This document shows positions 1-11,614 of a stretch of 64,000 bases of DNA, piece after piece. Under the pieces are notes generated by a model. The model was not told the DNA's origin. It saw only the letters and a list, made by a program, of their open reading frames with translations, and did not search any database. Location of the stretch: the NCBI GenBank assembly GCA_030762175.1, contig CM060841.1:9662001-9726000 (forward strand), read 5' to 3'. The translations under genes were made by a program, and so were the position numbers. This stretch comes from Metallyticus violacea (lineage: Eukaryota > Arthropoda > Insecta > Mantodea > Metallyticidae). Position 1 is the first letter of the stretch, and every line of letters begins with the position of its first letter.

Positions 1-149
1 AACATATTCAAATAAATACAATCGCATGGGCCCTACGGCCGTACATGCTAATATCGCCCAATCAAAATACACATATACATACATACACACATACATACAA
101 ATATACAGACACATCAATATATTTACGTTTTCTATTAGTAGTTTCATAT

Positions 150-950
150 ACAAATACATAAACATGAATGAAACCCTTACTCCTTAGCCCCCCTTGCATT
201 AACTCACACCCTCTCTCCAACTCCCCTCTCTTCACTATAGCCATTAATCTTCTTTGTCGGTCTTCTCTAGAAATATTTTCAAATTGTGTGAGTGTCTCGC
301 ATGCACCTGCACTTCCCGGCAAATGTTCAAACTTCTATTGGAATTCCAAAATTGCGGTGATAAATGCTCGTTTCTTAAAATTTCTGTTTCCCTGCATTAT
401 GCCAAAATATGCCTCCAGGTATCGCTTTCTCCGCACAATGGGCAAATTCTTTCTCCGAAAGCATTAACTGTTTTGTTTCCTTTCCAAGCCCCTAATCTCA
501 ACCATGCGAGGCCACTTCTTTCTTCTCTGCCTCAGATATCTAAATAACCTCCCTCCCCACACCGGATGTATTTGAGCCTGCAGGTTAAGCGATACTTTTT
601 CTGCGCATTGAGACTCAGTATTTTGCCTATCTATATCTCTCAAATGTCTGTCAATCGTTTTCCAACTATTTTGTGTAATGTCCTCTCCCCTTAACAAAAT
701 ATACCCCAACCCAATTTTGTCTAAGCATTTCCTTATTTTGATGTCCATTCTCTTCGAAGAAGAGCATTCCCCCATGTTATCCTTAACTAGCATTTAATTT
801 TCTTATTGTTAAATTCACACTTTCATTAGAAATACCAAACTCTTTAAGAACCCCACAATTTGCTGTATCCCTCCCTACTTGTAGCAACCGTTTTAGAAAA
901 TGTGTTTGTACCTGATTAAGCTCCTCAAGTCTTTAAGTTTAAAGAGTGAA
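150..950 (-). pseudogene. LINE (non-LTR retrotransposon) 3' coding end, degraded
   Basis: Read on the minus strand, several frames together resemble the C-terminal third of a non-LTR retrotransposon polyprotein. Near 790-920 is a stretch like the ELNQVQTHFLKRLL segment that follows reverse transcriptase in one LINE group. Near 600-640 is RDIDRQNTESQCAEK, and near 390-445 a zinc-knuckle-like PLCGE...H...C. These pieces are in the order expected of a LINE but are split by frameshifts and stops, so no protein can be made. The longest open piece is 109 codons (464-793). A further open stretch (62-322) may hold the last residues and a run of TG/TA-rich repeats. The 5' part of the element, including the polymerase core, is not visible. 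5' truncation is normal for LINEs. The clade is uncertain. Confidence 0.55.
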
Positions 951-1880
951 GATGAAATCTAAGTCAGGCTAGACGATGTTAAAAGCAATAGGACATTTTA
1001 GTAGGTGCTGGATTTTTCCTGTAACTTGTTGTAGTTAATAAACATACCTATCGTACCGGTAGAATATATAAGGCAAACTAGCCGAATTAAATAACTTCTC
1101 AAAACAATTTAACTGAAAATATTTAAACAAATTTCCTTGCCAATTAATGATGTCATTGAACGTGCACTTTCACTGATTGAATGGGTGACCAAGCTATAGC
1201 GTTGAGCTCGGCATCTAAATGCTGCAATTAATATTTATATTATAACTTATAAATCAAGTACTTAAAGACATGTTCTTTCCTCCTGTTTGTTCATGCAGAA
1301 TTTGTCCCTAGAATATCTACAAACATTTCATATGAATACGCCTTGTACGTCTGTCAAAATCTAATGGATTGTGAAAGTTAATTCAGTTTTCAAATAAAAA
1401 GAGAATGGTGCACCATGCTCAAGTTTTATTTGCAAGCAGCGTCATCGTTTCTTCATTAGCAGCTAACACTAGTTGCGACATTTGATTACTAGAGGGGATT
1501 GTGATCGAATTTGCCGCGTTGCGTGACAATAACGTTGCAAAGCTGCTTGATGCTGTACACGATTAGCTTTAAATTAGGCGTGAAGTCATATTAATCTCAC
1601 AAAGGTATGCGAGCCTGGCGCCAGGAGCTTATTCTTTGCCTGTGAATGGATGAGGAAACTTAAATTCAATCAATACTATCGCTTGGCGGCAGACGAGTTT
1701 TAACACAAAAGAAAGCAACAGCGTGCGAAAAGAAAAACAACCACGCAACGCTACCTGGAACAAAATCACTCACTTTGGCGAATTCGCCACAGAGATATGG
1801 CTCTATCGGCAAACATGTGCAGCTTCATAACTTGGTATGCCTTTAATTACATCACAAAGTTTTAGAAAAGCGTTTACTAT
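951..1880. other. Unassigned AT-rich stretch
   Basis: No reading frame or end structure that I can name. Possibly 5' flank or old unrecognisable repeat. Confidence 0.4.
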
Positions 1881-1884
1881 ACTA

Positions 1885-2590
1885 CTATGTGACATTTACA
1901 GCCCTTTTTGGGCCTTAGCCTCCCTCAGTTTCTGCCTCCATTATTCTCCATCTTCTGCTCCCCGCCTCCATGTTCGGATTTCGAGTATCTGTAAGACATC
2001 CGTCTCTGGGACTTGTTTTATAGAATTTTCCCTTTAAGATTTCCTTTGAGACCTGTTTATCCTCCATTCTTTGAACATGTCTGCCCATCTTAATCTCTGA
2101 TCTTAATTTCTTGTGCTGTCTCTGTACATGTCATATAGTTCTTTATTATATCTTTTTCATACTCTAATCGGTCCGTATATTTTTCTAAGTACTTTTCTTT
2201 CAAATACTAGAAGTTTTTCCTCCATAGCTTGTGCCATTACTCAGGTCTCACTGCCATATATTACAATTGGCTTTTAAGCGTTTATATCATCTTAATTTTG
2301 TTTTAGGTATATTATTTTATTCTTAAATATTCTCTGTAGCGAGAAATATGCCTTGTTGGCAGCTGTTATTCTCGCTTTAATTTCTTCACTTTCCCCTCCC
2401 TTATTGCTAATCGTTGTTCCTAAATATTTGAAACTATTGACTACTTCCAGGCGATGCTTGTTAATTCAGGTATTTCCCCTTCTGTTCTTACTATTCATCA
2501 TTTGTATCATGGCTGTTGTTTTCTCTTTATTTATTATGAGTCCTACTTCCTTTGCGTTTACCCAGACTAAAACCCTTTTGATCCGACAAA
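1885..2590 (-). pseudogene. LINE post-reverse-transcriptase domain, degraded
   Basis: The minus strand gives a chain of fragments in the right order for the region after the reverse transcriptase core of a LINE: VGLIINKEKT near 2530, then FKYLGTTIS near 2410, EIKARITAANKAYFSLQ near 2350, IYGSET near 2250, FERKVLRKIYGP near 2190, and RLRWADMFKEW near 2075. In intact LINEs these correspond to the thumb region and the GHV-R-type tail. Stops and frameshifts interrupt the chain many times. The fragment begins abruptly after the position where the polymerase YxDD motif should be, so the catalytic core is missing. It differs in sequence from the LINE at 22-25 kb and the one at 0.1-0.9 kb, so at least three LINE lineages are present. 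Confidence 0.7.
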
Positions 2591-3945
2591 AATCAACGTG
2601 GTAACTTAGCTGAACTTTCTTCACTTTCTTTGTTGCGTGCAGATTTTTAAATATTTATGCCACTTTCGACATTGCATAATAATCTTTATAACATTAAATT
2701 TTACACACTTTTTAACTGAAATGTAACATAATTCTTCGCTTTGCATTCGTTTGTTTCCTCCCACTGTTTTACGTTCCCCTGTCATCAATCCCACCTCAGA
2801 TACAATCTTTCTCTAGCTCTTTGCAGGTTGAATCCCTTCTAAAACCATCTTTCGTAGTCTGTTCTACAGACTACCAAGCTACTCCGATAATTGTCGATTG
2901 TTTAGATAATCCATGAAGACTTTTAAAAAAGTCATTATTTGTTTTATTAGTTAATTTCTTATTTTTTCCATACTATATCAAGGGAAGGCTCACAAAATCA
3001 GCTTCTGTTGACAACAATGTTTAGTTTACAAATTCAGTAGCCATGTTTCAACTCCAAATGTTATGGTACAGTGAGGTTATTTAAGTTAAGGGCTGCCTAA
3101 GCGCGGCTGCTTGCTGGGTAAGTACAGCCGCTGCAACCAAAAGAAGCAAGGTTGTGTTGCCAGGCATAAAGTAAGTATTTTTATTTTAGCATCATATTTT
3201 ACTTCAAGTATAACATTAAATTGTATTTAAAAGTGATGAAAATATACATTAGTACGCGATTTAAGGTTGCCAGGAGATGTAAGTCTAGCAAATAATGCAG
3301 CAGTATACATTTTATCTCAATAAATTACAAAGCTATCAATATGAAAAATTTATGAGATATTAAGAATAGTTAACTAAAGATACTCTGTTTATTGTAATTT
3401 TCTAATGCACATAAAAAGTTTTTTTAAACAAAAATAAATTTCATTTCCCGAAAACTTAAAATTTTGACATAAATGTGTATTTTTCTCAGGATTGGCTGGA
3501 TCAATCTTGTTGAAAATTTGCACGCACATGTGCAAATGTGAAGTGTGGTAACTAGAAGTATTTAAATATCACTATTAGTTCATAAAAAATCAATACAAAT
3601 AAGAAATTGAAATTACTGCTATTTTTTCTTCAAAATTTGAAAATTAATTTATTTTCAAATAACTAGCATAGATATATTATTATAGGTTCTGGGGATAGCA
3701 CGTCTGCAGTTTAAGTTAAAAAAAAAAAGTAATTCCAATTCCATCAATAGTTTATAAAAAACATACATGATTATGTCACAATGTTTTCAGTTTTTAACAA
3801 GATTTTATTTTAGTTTGAAAAGTTAAAAAAAAACTGTTTATGCGCATTAGAGAATTAAAATTTACAGAGCAATTTTCAGTTATGGCTTCTTAATATGTCT
3901 CAAAATTTTAATATTAATAGCTTTAAAATTTTCTGAGATACAAAG
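2591..3945. other. Unassigned AT-rich stretch
   Basis: Very A/T-rich with short homopolymer runs. No coding or terminal-repeat signal seen. Confidence 0.4.
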
Positions 3946-3949
3946 TAAA

Positions 3950-4330
3950 ATGTATACTGTTGCATTATTTGCTAGATTTACACTTCCTGGTTACCTTAGC
4001 GATGTTGAAAATGACGTCCCTCACTGTAATACATGTAGGAAATTGTTGCATTTTGTCTAACTTTTCTTCTGTAAGAACACGATGGTTCGGAACAGGTTTC
4101 TTGTCATTGCGAGATCCTGTCTGTCTCTTGAAACTTTTGTAACAAGTAATTATTCTTGCACTCACGAACATATTAGATGCTCGAAGTGCCTTCTCTCCAC
4201 TGTCAGATATGCCTGAATCCTTTTGAAAAGTTTTTGAAACAATCGTCGCAATTCATTTTCTAAAATATTGTAAACTCTCTACCGGATATTTTGTTTCAGC
4301 GCCTCAACGGGTTTATTTCAGGTACATCTG
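3950..4330 (-). pseudogene. Mariner-like transposase, DNA-binding head fragment
   Basis: Minus-strand frames contain RVLTEEKLD followed by IQQ-like residues. This is the linker between the first helix-turn-helix and the second DNA-binding half of DUF4817-type mariner-like transposases. The preceding FKRQTGSRNDKK (about 4095-4130) matches the usual KF-x-TGS signature. A related fragment at 39240-39505 shares the same order and wording (RAVFL... then KKLNEIQEA), so the two belong to one family. No catalytic domain follows. The open stretch is 68 codons and cannot encode a working transposase. Confidence 0.6.
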
Positions 4331-5137
4331 CAATTTTATATGCATGAAAATGCAGTAGCTGAGTGCCTTTATACGCACTGCGACAGATACTCCAATTGTA
4401 TTTAAACCTTTCGAGGAGACGCTTTTAATCGATCATCTTGACTTCTTGTCAATGAAAACGCGTTGGATTCGAACTTGGTTACCAATCTGAAAATTGCATT
4501 TCCCGTTGGAGATGTCACACATGGAAATTTAGTACCTACAATACTTGTGCAATTTCCTTTGCATAAAATATTCATTAAAAATATTTTCTTGCTCTGGCAC
4601 AAATCTCACACTCAGCATACTCCACAATACACAAATACACATTAGAGGATCTAATATACACTTCCTTTAGTAGTGAAACTGAAACAGTTGTATGATAAAC
4701 ACAACTGAGCAAACTCAATTGCCTGCGTTACTCCAACTTTGCGGTAATCACACACCTAGAGGCAGAACTACTTTAAGAAGACAACTAAATCTACCGCTCG
4801 TTCTGTGAGTGCGGGATCAAGCATCTGACCTACGAGAAAGAATACTGCGACTAAGTAAAAGCACGTGATGATAATTGACATCATTCAGCATTTTTTTCAA
4901 AAGGAGGTGTTTCTCGTCTATCTTCCCATAACGGTTGTGCTATAGGCGTTTTTTTTCAATCAATCAACATTCAGGAGACAACAGACATAATAAAGCCAGT
5001 CCCTTTTGAACATCTGATGTTGTACATAATAGGTAAATACTGGGAGTTTGTTACAGTACTTATAACATTTTATTGAAATGCTGGTTAAGTATCAGGCCAA
5101 TATTTTCTGAATAAATCTAAGCAAACTTTCCACATAG
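4331..5137. other. Unassigned stretch
   Basis: No recognisable gene. Two overlapping short open frames (4402-4645, both strands) show no known motif. Confidence 0.4.
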
Positions 5138-5139
5138 TA

Positions 5140-6618
5140 TACTGCTCAAAAATTTGCAGAAACACATGTTTAAATCAAATCCCCAAAGAAAATATTGATA
5201 CATTTTAAAATTTTGACAGTTTATAATTATAGATTGAAGAATTGTGTAAAATTAGAATGGATATTTTAACAAGCTTTTGTTTCAAAGATTAAAAATACGA
5301 ACAAAATAGTGATTGATACAGAAAACAAAGTGGAAATACAAGATTACATTGCCTAGTAATCAATGTTTCCATGGTTATTTCAATACTCAGTGCCCAGTGT
5401 GTCCTCCGTGAGCTGTGATGAGTTCATAACACCCACGTGACATGCTTTGCACCAACCTCCTAACTAATATCTGTGGGATTCTCTTCCATTCTTCAGTGAG
5501 TACATTTGTGAGTTCTCTCAGGATCTGTGGCACAGCAGGAGGCTCGCAAACAATTTTACCAGCTTATCCCATGGGAATGAGGTCAGCACTGCATGCAGGC
5601 CAGTCCATCGCCCGAATTTGGCATTCTTGCAGGACAGCTTCGGTATTCCGTGCCGTATGAGATTTAGCATTATCGTGCATTAGAAGAAAATTAAGGTTCT
5701 TACCATATGCAAAGAGTACGACATGTTGATAATGTCATTAATGTAAACATCAGCATTCATGCACTGTGGGACAAACAACAGTAAGTTCTGTCCGAGACTC
5801 AATAGTAATATCATCCCAAACCATGATCGAACCGCGTCCAAATCTGTCATGTTCAATAATGGTGGCTCGAGCAAGACGTTCAGCAGGACGTCCCAATACA
5901 CGTGTACGACCATCATAACCGTTCAAACGAAATCTTGAGCAGTCTGTGAAGAGAACAGCTTTCCATTCGCGGAGTTGTCAGTTGAGATGATTCTGAGCAA
6001 ATCTCAGCCGCGATTTCTTGTGCTGCCGTGTCAAACGAGGGGCTTGAAAGGGGATTCTAGATCTCAACCCTTCATTTCTCCGTCTGTTTCTTACAGTCTG
6101 ATCAGAAATCATCACTCCATTTGTTGTTCATACATCATTTGGTAGATCTCTGGTTGTAGATTTACGTCTGCGCAAAGCTGATAGAACAAGATATATATTA
6201 AGTAGATCTGTTATCTTCTTCTTACGCCCTTGTCCGGACCGGCTCTTGTATCCACCTGTCTGTATATATCGCCTCCAAACCCTATGGATGACAGAAGAGA
6301 CAAAGCGAATGAAATGGCCATCTTCAACTCACGGAACTGCTTGTGCGACTGATGTTTCATTCAGATGTCTCCTACTCTGTATTAGCCTTAAAGAACACAA
6401 AATAACAATTTCCTAATGCAGGTTGCTGTTAAAACTTGCTTTTAAAATAATAGGTCAAAGACCTCTCACTTTGGTTTCAACAGTTCTTGAAACTTCACTG
6501 ACAAATCCCAAAATATCTTTATTCTAGTTGTAATCAATACTTCAAAACATAACATTGTACGACTTTTTATTTTGGGGTTTTAATTTAAACATGTGTACCT
6601 CTAATTTTTTAAGCAGTA
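5140..6618 (-). mobile_element. Complete but dead Tc1-like DNA transposon with paired ends
   Basis: A 1479-base element bounded by terminal inverted repeats of about 50 bases. The left end starts TACTGCTCAAAAATT and carries ACACATGTTTAAAT about 30 bases in. The right end, read backwards, starts TACTGCTTAAAAAATT and carries the same ACACATGTTTAAAT. A TA dinucleotide lies directly outside each end (5138-5139 and 6619-6620), the target duplication of the Tc1/mariner superfamily. The ends agree well with each other although the coding region is wrecked. Established knowledge: Tc1 elements move by cut-and-paste using a DDE transposase and insert at TA. Inference: the copy could once have been mobilised as a unit but cannot supply its own enzyme. 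Confidence 0.85.
5400..6420 (-). pseudogene. Tc1-like transposase pseudogene
   Basis: Reading the minus strand from 6400 down, the order is that of a Tc1 transposase. A helix-turn-helix with VWRRYIQTGGYKSR is followed by a GRKKK hook near 6215-6300. FTDCSRFRLNGYDGR lies near 5900-5960, where the family has FTDESRF. RFGRGSIMVW lies near 5800-5845 in another frame. MHDNAKSHTARN lies near 5635-5685, then DWPACSADLIPMG near 5565-5615, and finally EEWKRIPQ near 5465-5495. The first and second catalytic aspartates are readable. The third acidic residue, expected as E in NPIE, reads as M/G here, and at least three frameshifts separate the blocks. The protein is therefore inactive. Length (about 340 codons when blocks are added) fits the family. 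Confidence 0.8.
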
Positions 6619-6624
6619 TACTTC

Positions 6625-7618
6625 ATATGCTGTTTTTTGTTTTTTTGGTGATAATAATTACTAAAGTTAAAATAAAGTAACGTTTAGTCACATATAACAT
6701 AATATTGCTGAGTTATTTGATAAAAGGAAACAAGTCCTAGGTATAAAAATGCCCTGCAAATCACAGGAACGTAAATGTGAAGCGATTCAATTTCAGTTTC
6801 CAATTTCGCAACGCTGGCACAAAAATACATATTTATTAAGTACATTTCATTTCTGTTGTGCCATGGAGTGCACTCGCACTCAAAGAGCATTAATATGCAA
6901 TAGGAAAGTAATTTAGCTAATTTATTGCGTACACTCCGAAACAGCTAAATATTCGCCAAACGTTTGTACAGTAGGGAAAATATAATTGCAGAAAGTTAAA
7001 GGTTTCGCAGTTTACGTTTGAGAGCACAGAACTCGCTCAGTTTTGTCGTTAAGCGAAATGTTATAGAGCTCCTTTCATCTCCGGCTGCCCGAGGCAAAAA
7101 CGGCATCTCCAACACAGTCCAGACATGTATATATGTATGGGTTTGGCTTAAGCCGCGTATAACCATTTGACATTATCTCAATATACCAGTGTGGTGTGTG
7201 CCAGCTCTCCGTCACAACAACTAAGTAATTTAAATGGTAATTGCAGCATCCTCCTTCCACTACGCGCTCCTTCACCTCTCGAGTTCGTTCTCTTAACTAT
7301 TAATAAACAATGAAGATAGCTCTGGCTAATAGAAGCTTAACAGTGTTTGCGTTGACGTTATAATAGACCCATCATCACGCATCCGGGGCGATTGCTCTCA
7401 ACCCTAAGCCGCGGAGTAGCTTCCGTCACCTTGTGTCATATTCAACGGGGCGGCACGATCCATCTTTGGTGAAATACCGCTTTTCATCCATTGCTGTACA
7501 GGGGGTTTCGAAAGTGTGTGGTAATTTAGTGGCGATGTGCATCACTATGCAAATAATAAAATTTCATTTCTCGTTATTCTCTAGGTATATGCATACAGCC
7601 TGTCCCCAAAAAATAATG
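6625..7618. other. Unassigned stretch
   Basis: Short open frames only, with no recognisable family. Includes moderately GC-richer sequence at 7050-7450. Confidence 0.4.
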
Positions 7619-7619
7619 A

Positions 7620-8275
7620 AATATACAGAGGGTGCCAAAAAATGTATACACCCTTCAAACAAAGAAAAAACTGTGTTAACATAACAAAACTGAATGCATA
7701 CAAACAGAAAATGATGAGCACTAATCATCTTAGACTTTTACAGTTACAACAGTTGCTTAAAATGTCCATCATACGTCGAAATTCTTCTGAGTACGTTGAA
7801 CTACTGATTGAGCAAAGTTTGCGAAAGTGTCCTCAGCGATTGCAGCAGCTCATGCCGTTTGAATTTCTTCCCGAAGTGTTGTCAGTGTAGCTGGTTTTCT
7901 ACGGTATATAGCATTCTTAAAAATTCCCTATGGGTAGAAGTCCAACGGAGTTAGATCCGGAGAACGCGGTGAAACTCAGTGGGACCTCTTCGACGTATTC
8001 AGTGTCCTGGAAGATTGTCATCAAGGTACGAGGACGCGGGGTATGTTTCTTTTTGAGGTCTTCCAGATCTGCCCTTGTGAACATCGCAAACGTACCACGA
8101 GTCTCAAATTTGTCTCGAATACTCACGTTGGCGGTTCTGTTCTGTACACACGTCTCCATTGTCTTTGAACTTCATCAACATTCTCGGTTTTCCAACATCA
8201 CTGAAAAATTTCCTCCCGCTGTTCAAACGATAATCTTGTCTCCATTTTTGTTGTAGCAACGCTAGCGTAACGCAA
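7620..8275 (-). mobile_element. Internally deleted mariner-like element (DUF4817-type)
   Basis: On the minus strand a start near 8260 opens METRLSFEQRE, continues through a WKTENVDEVQRQWRR-like helix, then VSIRDKFETRGT near 8080-8125. That is the N-terminal DNA-binding domain of DUF4817-type mariner-like transposases. Within about 200 bases the reading jumps to a C-terminal block: GIFKNAIYRRKPATL near 7880-7925, a block near 7790-7830 like the final VVQR residues, and then the tail. The whole catalytic core between the two is missing. The 3' end near 7628-7650 begins GAGGGTGCCAAAAAATG, a style common at ends of such elements. A matching opposite end was not found. Interpretation: a non-autonomous deletion derivative, or decay of a full copy. 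Confidence 0.65.
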
Positions 8276-8289
8276 TGTGAGTCACGTCA

Positions 8290-10070
8290 GTTCACAAAAC
8301 ATCATACTAGACATTAGTGTTTATTTTCGGTCCAACTGTGAAATATATTAAATAGATATTTACTGTGAAAGTGTGTATTTAAAATTCTCCTAATTGGATG
8401 CTTTCTATTTATCTATTTCTGAATGTGATTGTATTATTTTTTATCCCTGGAAATTTGTACTGTTACTAATTTTAAACGTTACCATATTAATTCATGCATA
8501 ATTTGAACTGTTTCTGAAGTCCCTTCACCATCCAAAAAATACATATATTTAACATATCAAATAGAAAATTTAAATGATTCCAATCTAATACTCTGGATTA
8601 CTTTTATTTGAATGATGAAAAAGGGTATCTTTAATAGCATTTAATACCTCCAAAATGTTTTGATAAATAAATATAACACTCGGACAATAAATAAAGATAA
8701 AAAATAGCCCTTCTTTTACGAGGAACTACAGCAGCTTTTGCTATATTTCAATCAAAACCTGGGTAAACCAAACCGGTTTCTGCCACAGTAGATACTGAAC
8801 ACAACCCTTAATTTGAGGTTCGAGACAAATACTTTATAGATGGTTTTTGTTGACTTAGCGATTACACTAGTCCTTGAATTGTCCTTCCCTAAAATTTTTC
8901 TGAAGGCAGTTTTATTTTCTCTGTTACTTTTACAGTAAGGCGGTGGGTGTCTATTATTTTCTGATATTTAGGACGTGTAACTGTATATGCATTTTTAAGC
9001 ATTACGTACTCAAGAGGTGGGTTGTGTGCAAAAATAGATAGTGTTAAGATTTTAAGTAAAACGTAGATTAAACGAAAAAATACCTTTTGAAAATACAATA
9101 AATGCCAAAATATCTAGTTTTTTCAAAGCAAATATCGTTTTAGACTGAAATTAATAATTAATTACAGTCTAAAATCAATTAATATTAATTGTATTCAATC
9201 AAATTTAAGAGTTGACATCAACAATAGTTTTAATCACATTTTTTACTTAAAAAAATAAGTAGTATTTCTGTAATTCACGGTTTATCCAAAAAAGTATTTA
9301 TCCGAAATATAATTTCAGATAAGCACAAATAAATGCATGTCTGCAATTCTCAATGTCATCACACATCTAATTTGGAAGACAATAAACGGCAGACATCCCT
9401 ACGCTTCCTTAATATACTATGCCATCCGGCCCCTCTCTCAATTTACTATCGGCAAACTGTATCTGTAGCTCAGAAACGGGACGGGATTCGGCATATTCGA
9501 CAACCCCCTGATTCGTGGGCCAGCTACCCTCTGAGTGTATCCTGTACACTTATGACAATGTCAGTGGTGGAGGTATACAGAGCTTGCATCAGGTTTGATC
9601 ATGTGTTTTTCTGTATGTTGTAATAAATCATGAATGAAACAAAATATTGTAGGAAATGGATAGCGTATGAAACTTTTTGATCAAGTAAAATCTTACCCCC
9701 CCCCCAAAAAGGAGGGAGGGGAACATCAGTATAGTACATCTTCTTAAATATCTTACTCCTATATAAAATCTTAAAAGTTCTTTCTGAAGAAAGTACACAC
9801 CTATTAGGGGAGTAAGCTAAAGGAAATTGGGTCAAATATGAAAATTGAGGTTGTTTATTGCTTTTGGAGCTCTAATATCTTATAAATGCCACAAGGAAAA
9901 TTCTAATATTTAATGCTTCAAATTTAATAATTTCTAAGATAGAGCAACTTAGTCGCCACGTCCCCTTTCTGTGTTCTTTGTCATGTAGTGGACATATTTA
10001 GGAGAGATAGCAAGTTTCATGAGAGTAGAAAACCAACATATAAAACTATGATGGCAAATCAACAAATACT
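8290..10070. other. Unassigned AT-rich stretch
   Basis: No gene recognised. Contains an inverted repeat with 10-base perfect arms (TTTTAGACTG at 9138-9147 and its complement at 9165-9174) and a C-run at 9691-9700. The short open frames at 9333-9835 show no family motif. Confidence 0.4.
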
Positions 10071-10074
10071 GAAA

Positions 10075-10076
<2 letters not shown>

Positions 10077-10117
<41 letters not shown>

Positions 10118-10118
10118 C
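10077..10118. repeat. (TA)n microsatellite
   Basis: About 20 uninterrupted TA units. It creates a spurious Tyr/Ile run in the minus-strand reading. Confidence 0.95.
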
Positions 10119-10229
10119 GCACAGCAAAGAAACATTGTTGCATATGAAAACGGATCAGCCCTGAATGGTGGACAAAAACGGAAGTTCGCTCGCGCATGCG
10201 TCTGTACAGGAGACAAGCAAACTACGTCA

Positions 10230-10790
10230 GATCTCCAGTCGCCTACATACAAAAGGGAGTTGATTCATGAAGATCAATATGTTGCATTGAAGTTTTGCTT
10301 TTGTTTGCATAAATCCGACTTGCAATTATTGCAGCAGGTGATGATGTTCTAGCACAATCCACAGCACTTCGATGGTTCAAGGGCCGTGTTTCAACAATAA
10401 GCAAGTCGGTATGGTTAGCACAGCTGGCGTCATTGTTCATGAAGACCGGCGGATAACAATTGACAGACTTGCAGACATGTTACATTTCGGATTCTGCATG
10501 ATCATTTGAAAGTGAGACACCGTTTGTGCGAGGTGAGGCCAAAGATTGAACAGAAGATGGCGCATGGAAGTGTGTAGGGAATCTCGAATATGTCCCCAAC
10601 CCCCAAACTCCTCAGACTCACTCCCCTGTGACATTTATCTCTTTCCCTGTCTAAAAAAAAGGGTTTTGAAGAGGCTGTCAAAAATGGCTCCCAGCACGTG
10701 TTCCAAAAGACTGGCAGATGAGTTGGGCAAAGTGCATTCAACTCAACAGAGAATAATTTGAAAAAGACCACACGAAACTGAACCAAGCGT
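10230..10790 (+). pseudogene. Mariner transposase remnant, internally deleted
   Basis: Plus-strand frames read STALRWFKGR near 10365-10395, then EDRRITIDRLADMLH near 10440-10490 with HDHLK-like residues after it. These are typical of the mariner DNA-binding half. Soon after, PQPPNSSDSLPCDIYLFP lies near 10598-10655. This corresponds to the mariner HPPYSPDLAPCDFYLFP block that holds the third catalytic aspartate; here the aspartate of the SPD triplet is not aligned intact. The C-terminal block around 10690-10770 ends with KVHSTQQRIIFEK-like residues, as mariners end. The segment between the two halves, which should carry the first two catalytic aspartates, is absent. Multiple frame changes are present, so it is non-functional. 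It is a different mariner lineage from the 14.8-kb copy. Confidence 0.7.
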
Positions 10791-10794
10791 AGTG

Positions 10795-11330
10795 GATTCC
10801 ATGCGGGGGAGGGAAAGCTCAGTCTTTTTTATAGTCCTAGCATAATGCATAGAACGCCTTAAAAAACGTATAGATTTGCGTATGTTGAACTAAGAAAAGA
10901 CATTGATGGGAAGAAACTGTCAGATGGAAAGCATTAGGAGGGGAAAGAAGACTTAACTGAGTAGGATGATTGACAAACGGCAAAATTAAAATGGGTTGGC
11001 AATAAGGTCTAATGCGCATGATCTTCAGAGCATGAGACGTGCAGTTTGGGGCCCAATTTTCATGAGCTATCAACATAACATGGTTTATGCGCCAAAGGCC
11101 AAGACTCTTGGTATAAATTCAACAGATAAGAGCCAAATTATGAACATAATAAGTATCCATTGGTAGTGATGTAGGCCATAAAAACAATAGTTTTGGGGCC
11201 TGTCTAATCCTGACCCAAAAATGGACTACATAGAAAAACACAGAATGATAAAGAATCATTCATTAGTATTTTGTGGACTCGTGTGAGAAAAACAGTGTTT
11301 GTTGGTCTTGATATGCTAAAACTTGGTGTT
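10795..11330. other. Unassigned stretch
   Basis: Nothing recognised between the mariner remnant and the SINE. Confidence 0.4.
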
Positions 11331-11332
11331 TT

Positions 11333-11610
11333 ACCGCCAGGGGTGGCCGAGGCCGTTAAGGTGCGGACTCGTGAGTGGGAGGTCTGGGGTTCGAATCCCG
11401 CCAGAACCGTCCTCCCTGATTGAGGTTTTTTTCCAGATTTTCCTCAGTCCTCATAAATGGCAAATGCTGGAGAGGTACCCTAAACTTAGGCCTGGAACGT
11501 TTCCCTCCTTAAAAATAAATATTTTCCCAATATACATTTTCATCTCATGAACCATCAGTGACTATCGCCTATGGTGCCTCTGTAGTAAAAATGGGGGTTA
11601 AACACTATTC
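11333..11610 (+). mobile_element. tRNA-derived SINE, family A (copy 1, best preserved)
   Basis: The head carries a box A-like GGTGGCCGAGGCCGTTAAGG and a box B GGTTCGAATCC about 30 bases later. This is the internal RNA polymerase III promoter arrangement of tRNA-derived SINEs, with a Ser/Leu-like box A. The body contains CTCAGTCCTCATAAATGGCA and AGGCCTGGAACG, and the tail ends in GTTAAACACTA. The same body and end recur at 28349, 29441, 40601, 47628, 48207 and 54850, which proves a dispersed family. Established knowledge: SINEs encode no protein and move using LINE enzymes. No poly(A) tail is seen. The conserved TTAAACACTA end may be the recognition end for a partner LINE (inference). Confidence 0.9.
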
Positions 11611-11614
11611 ATAT

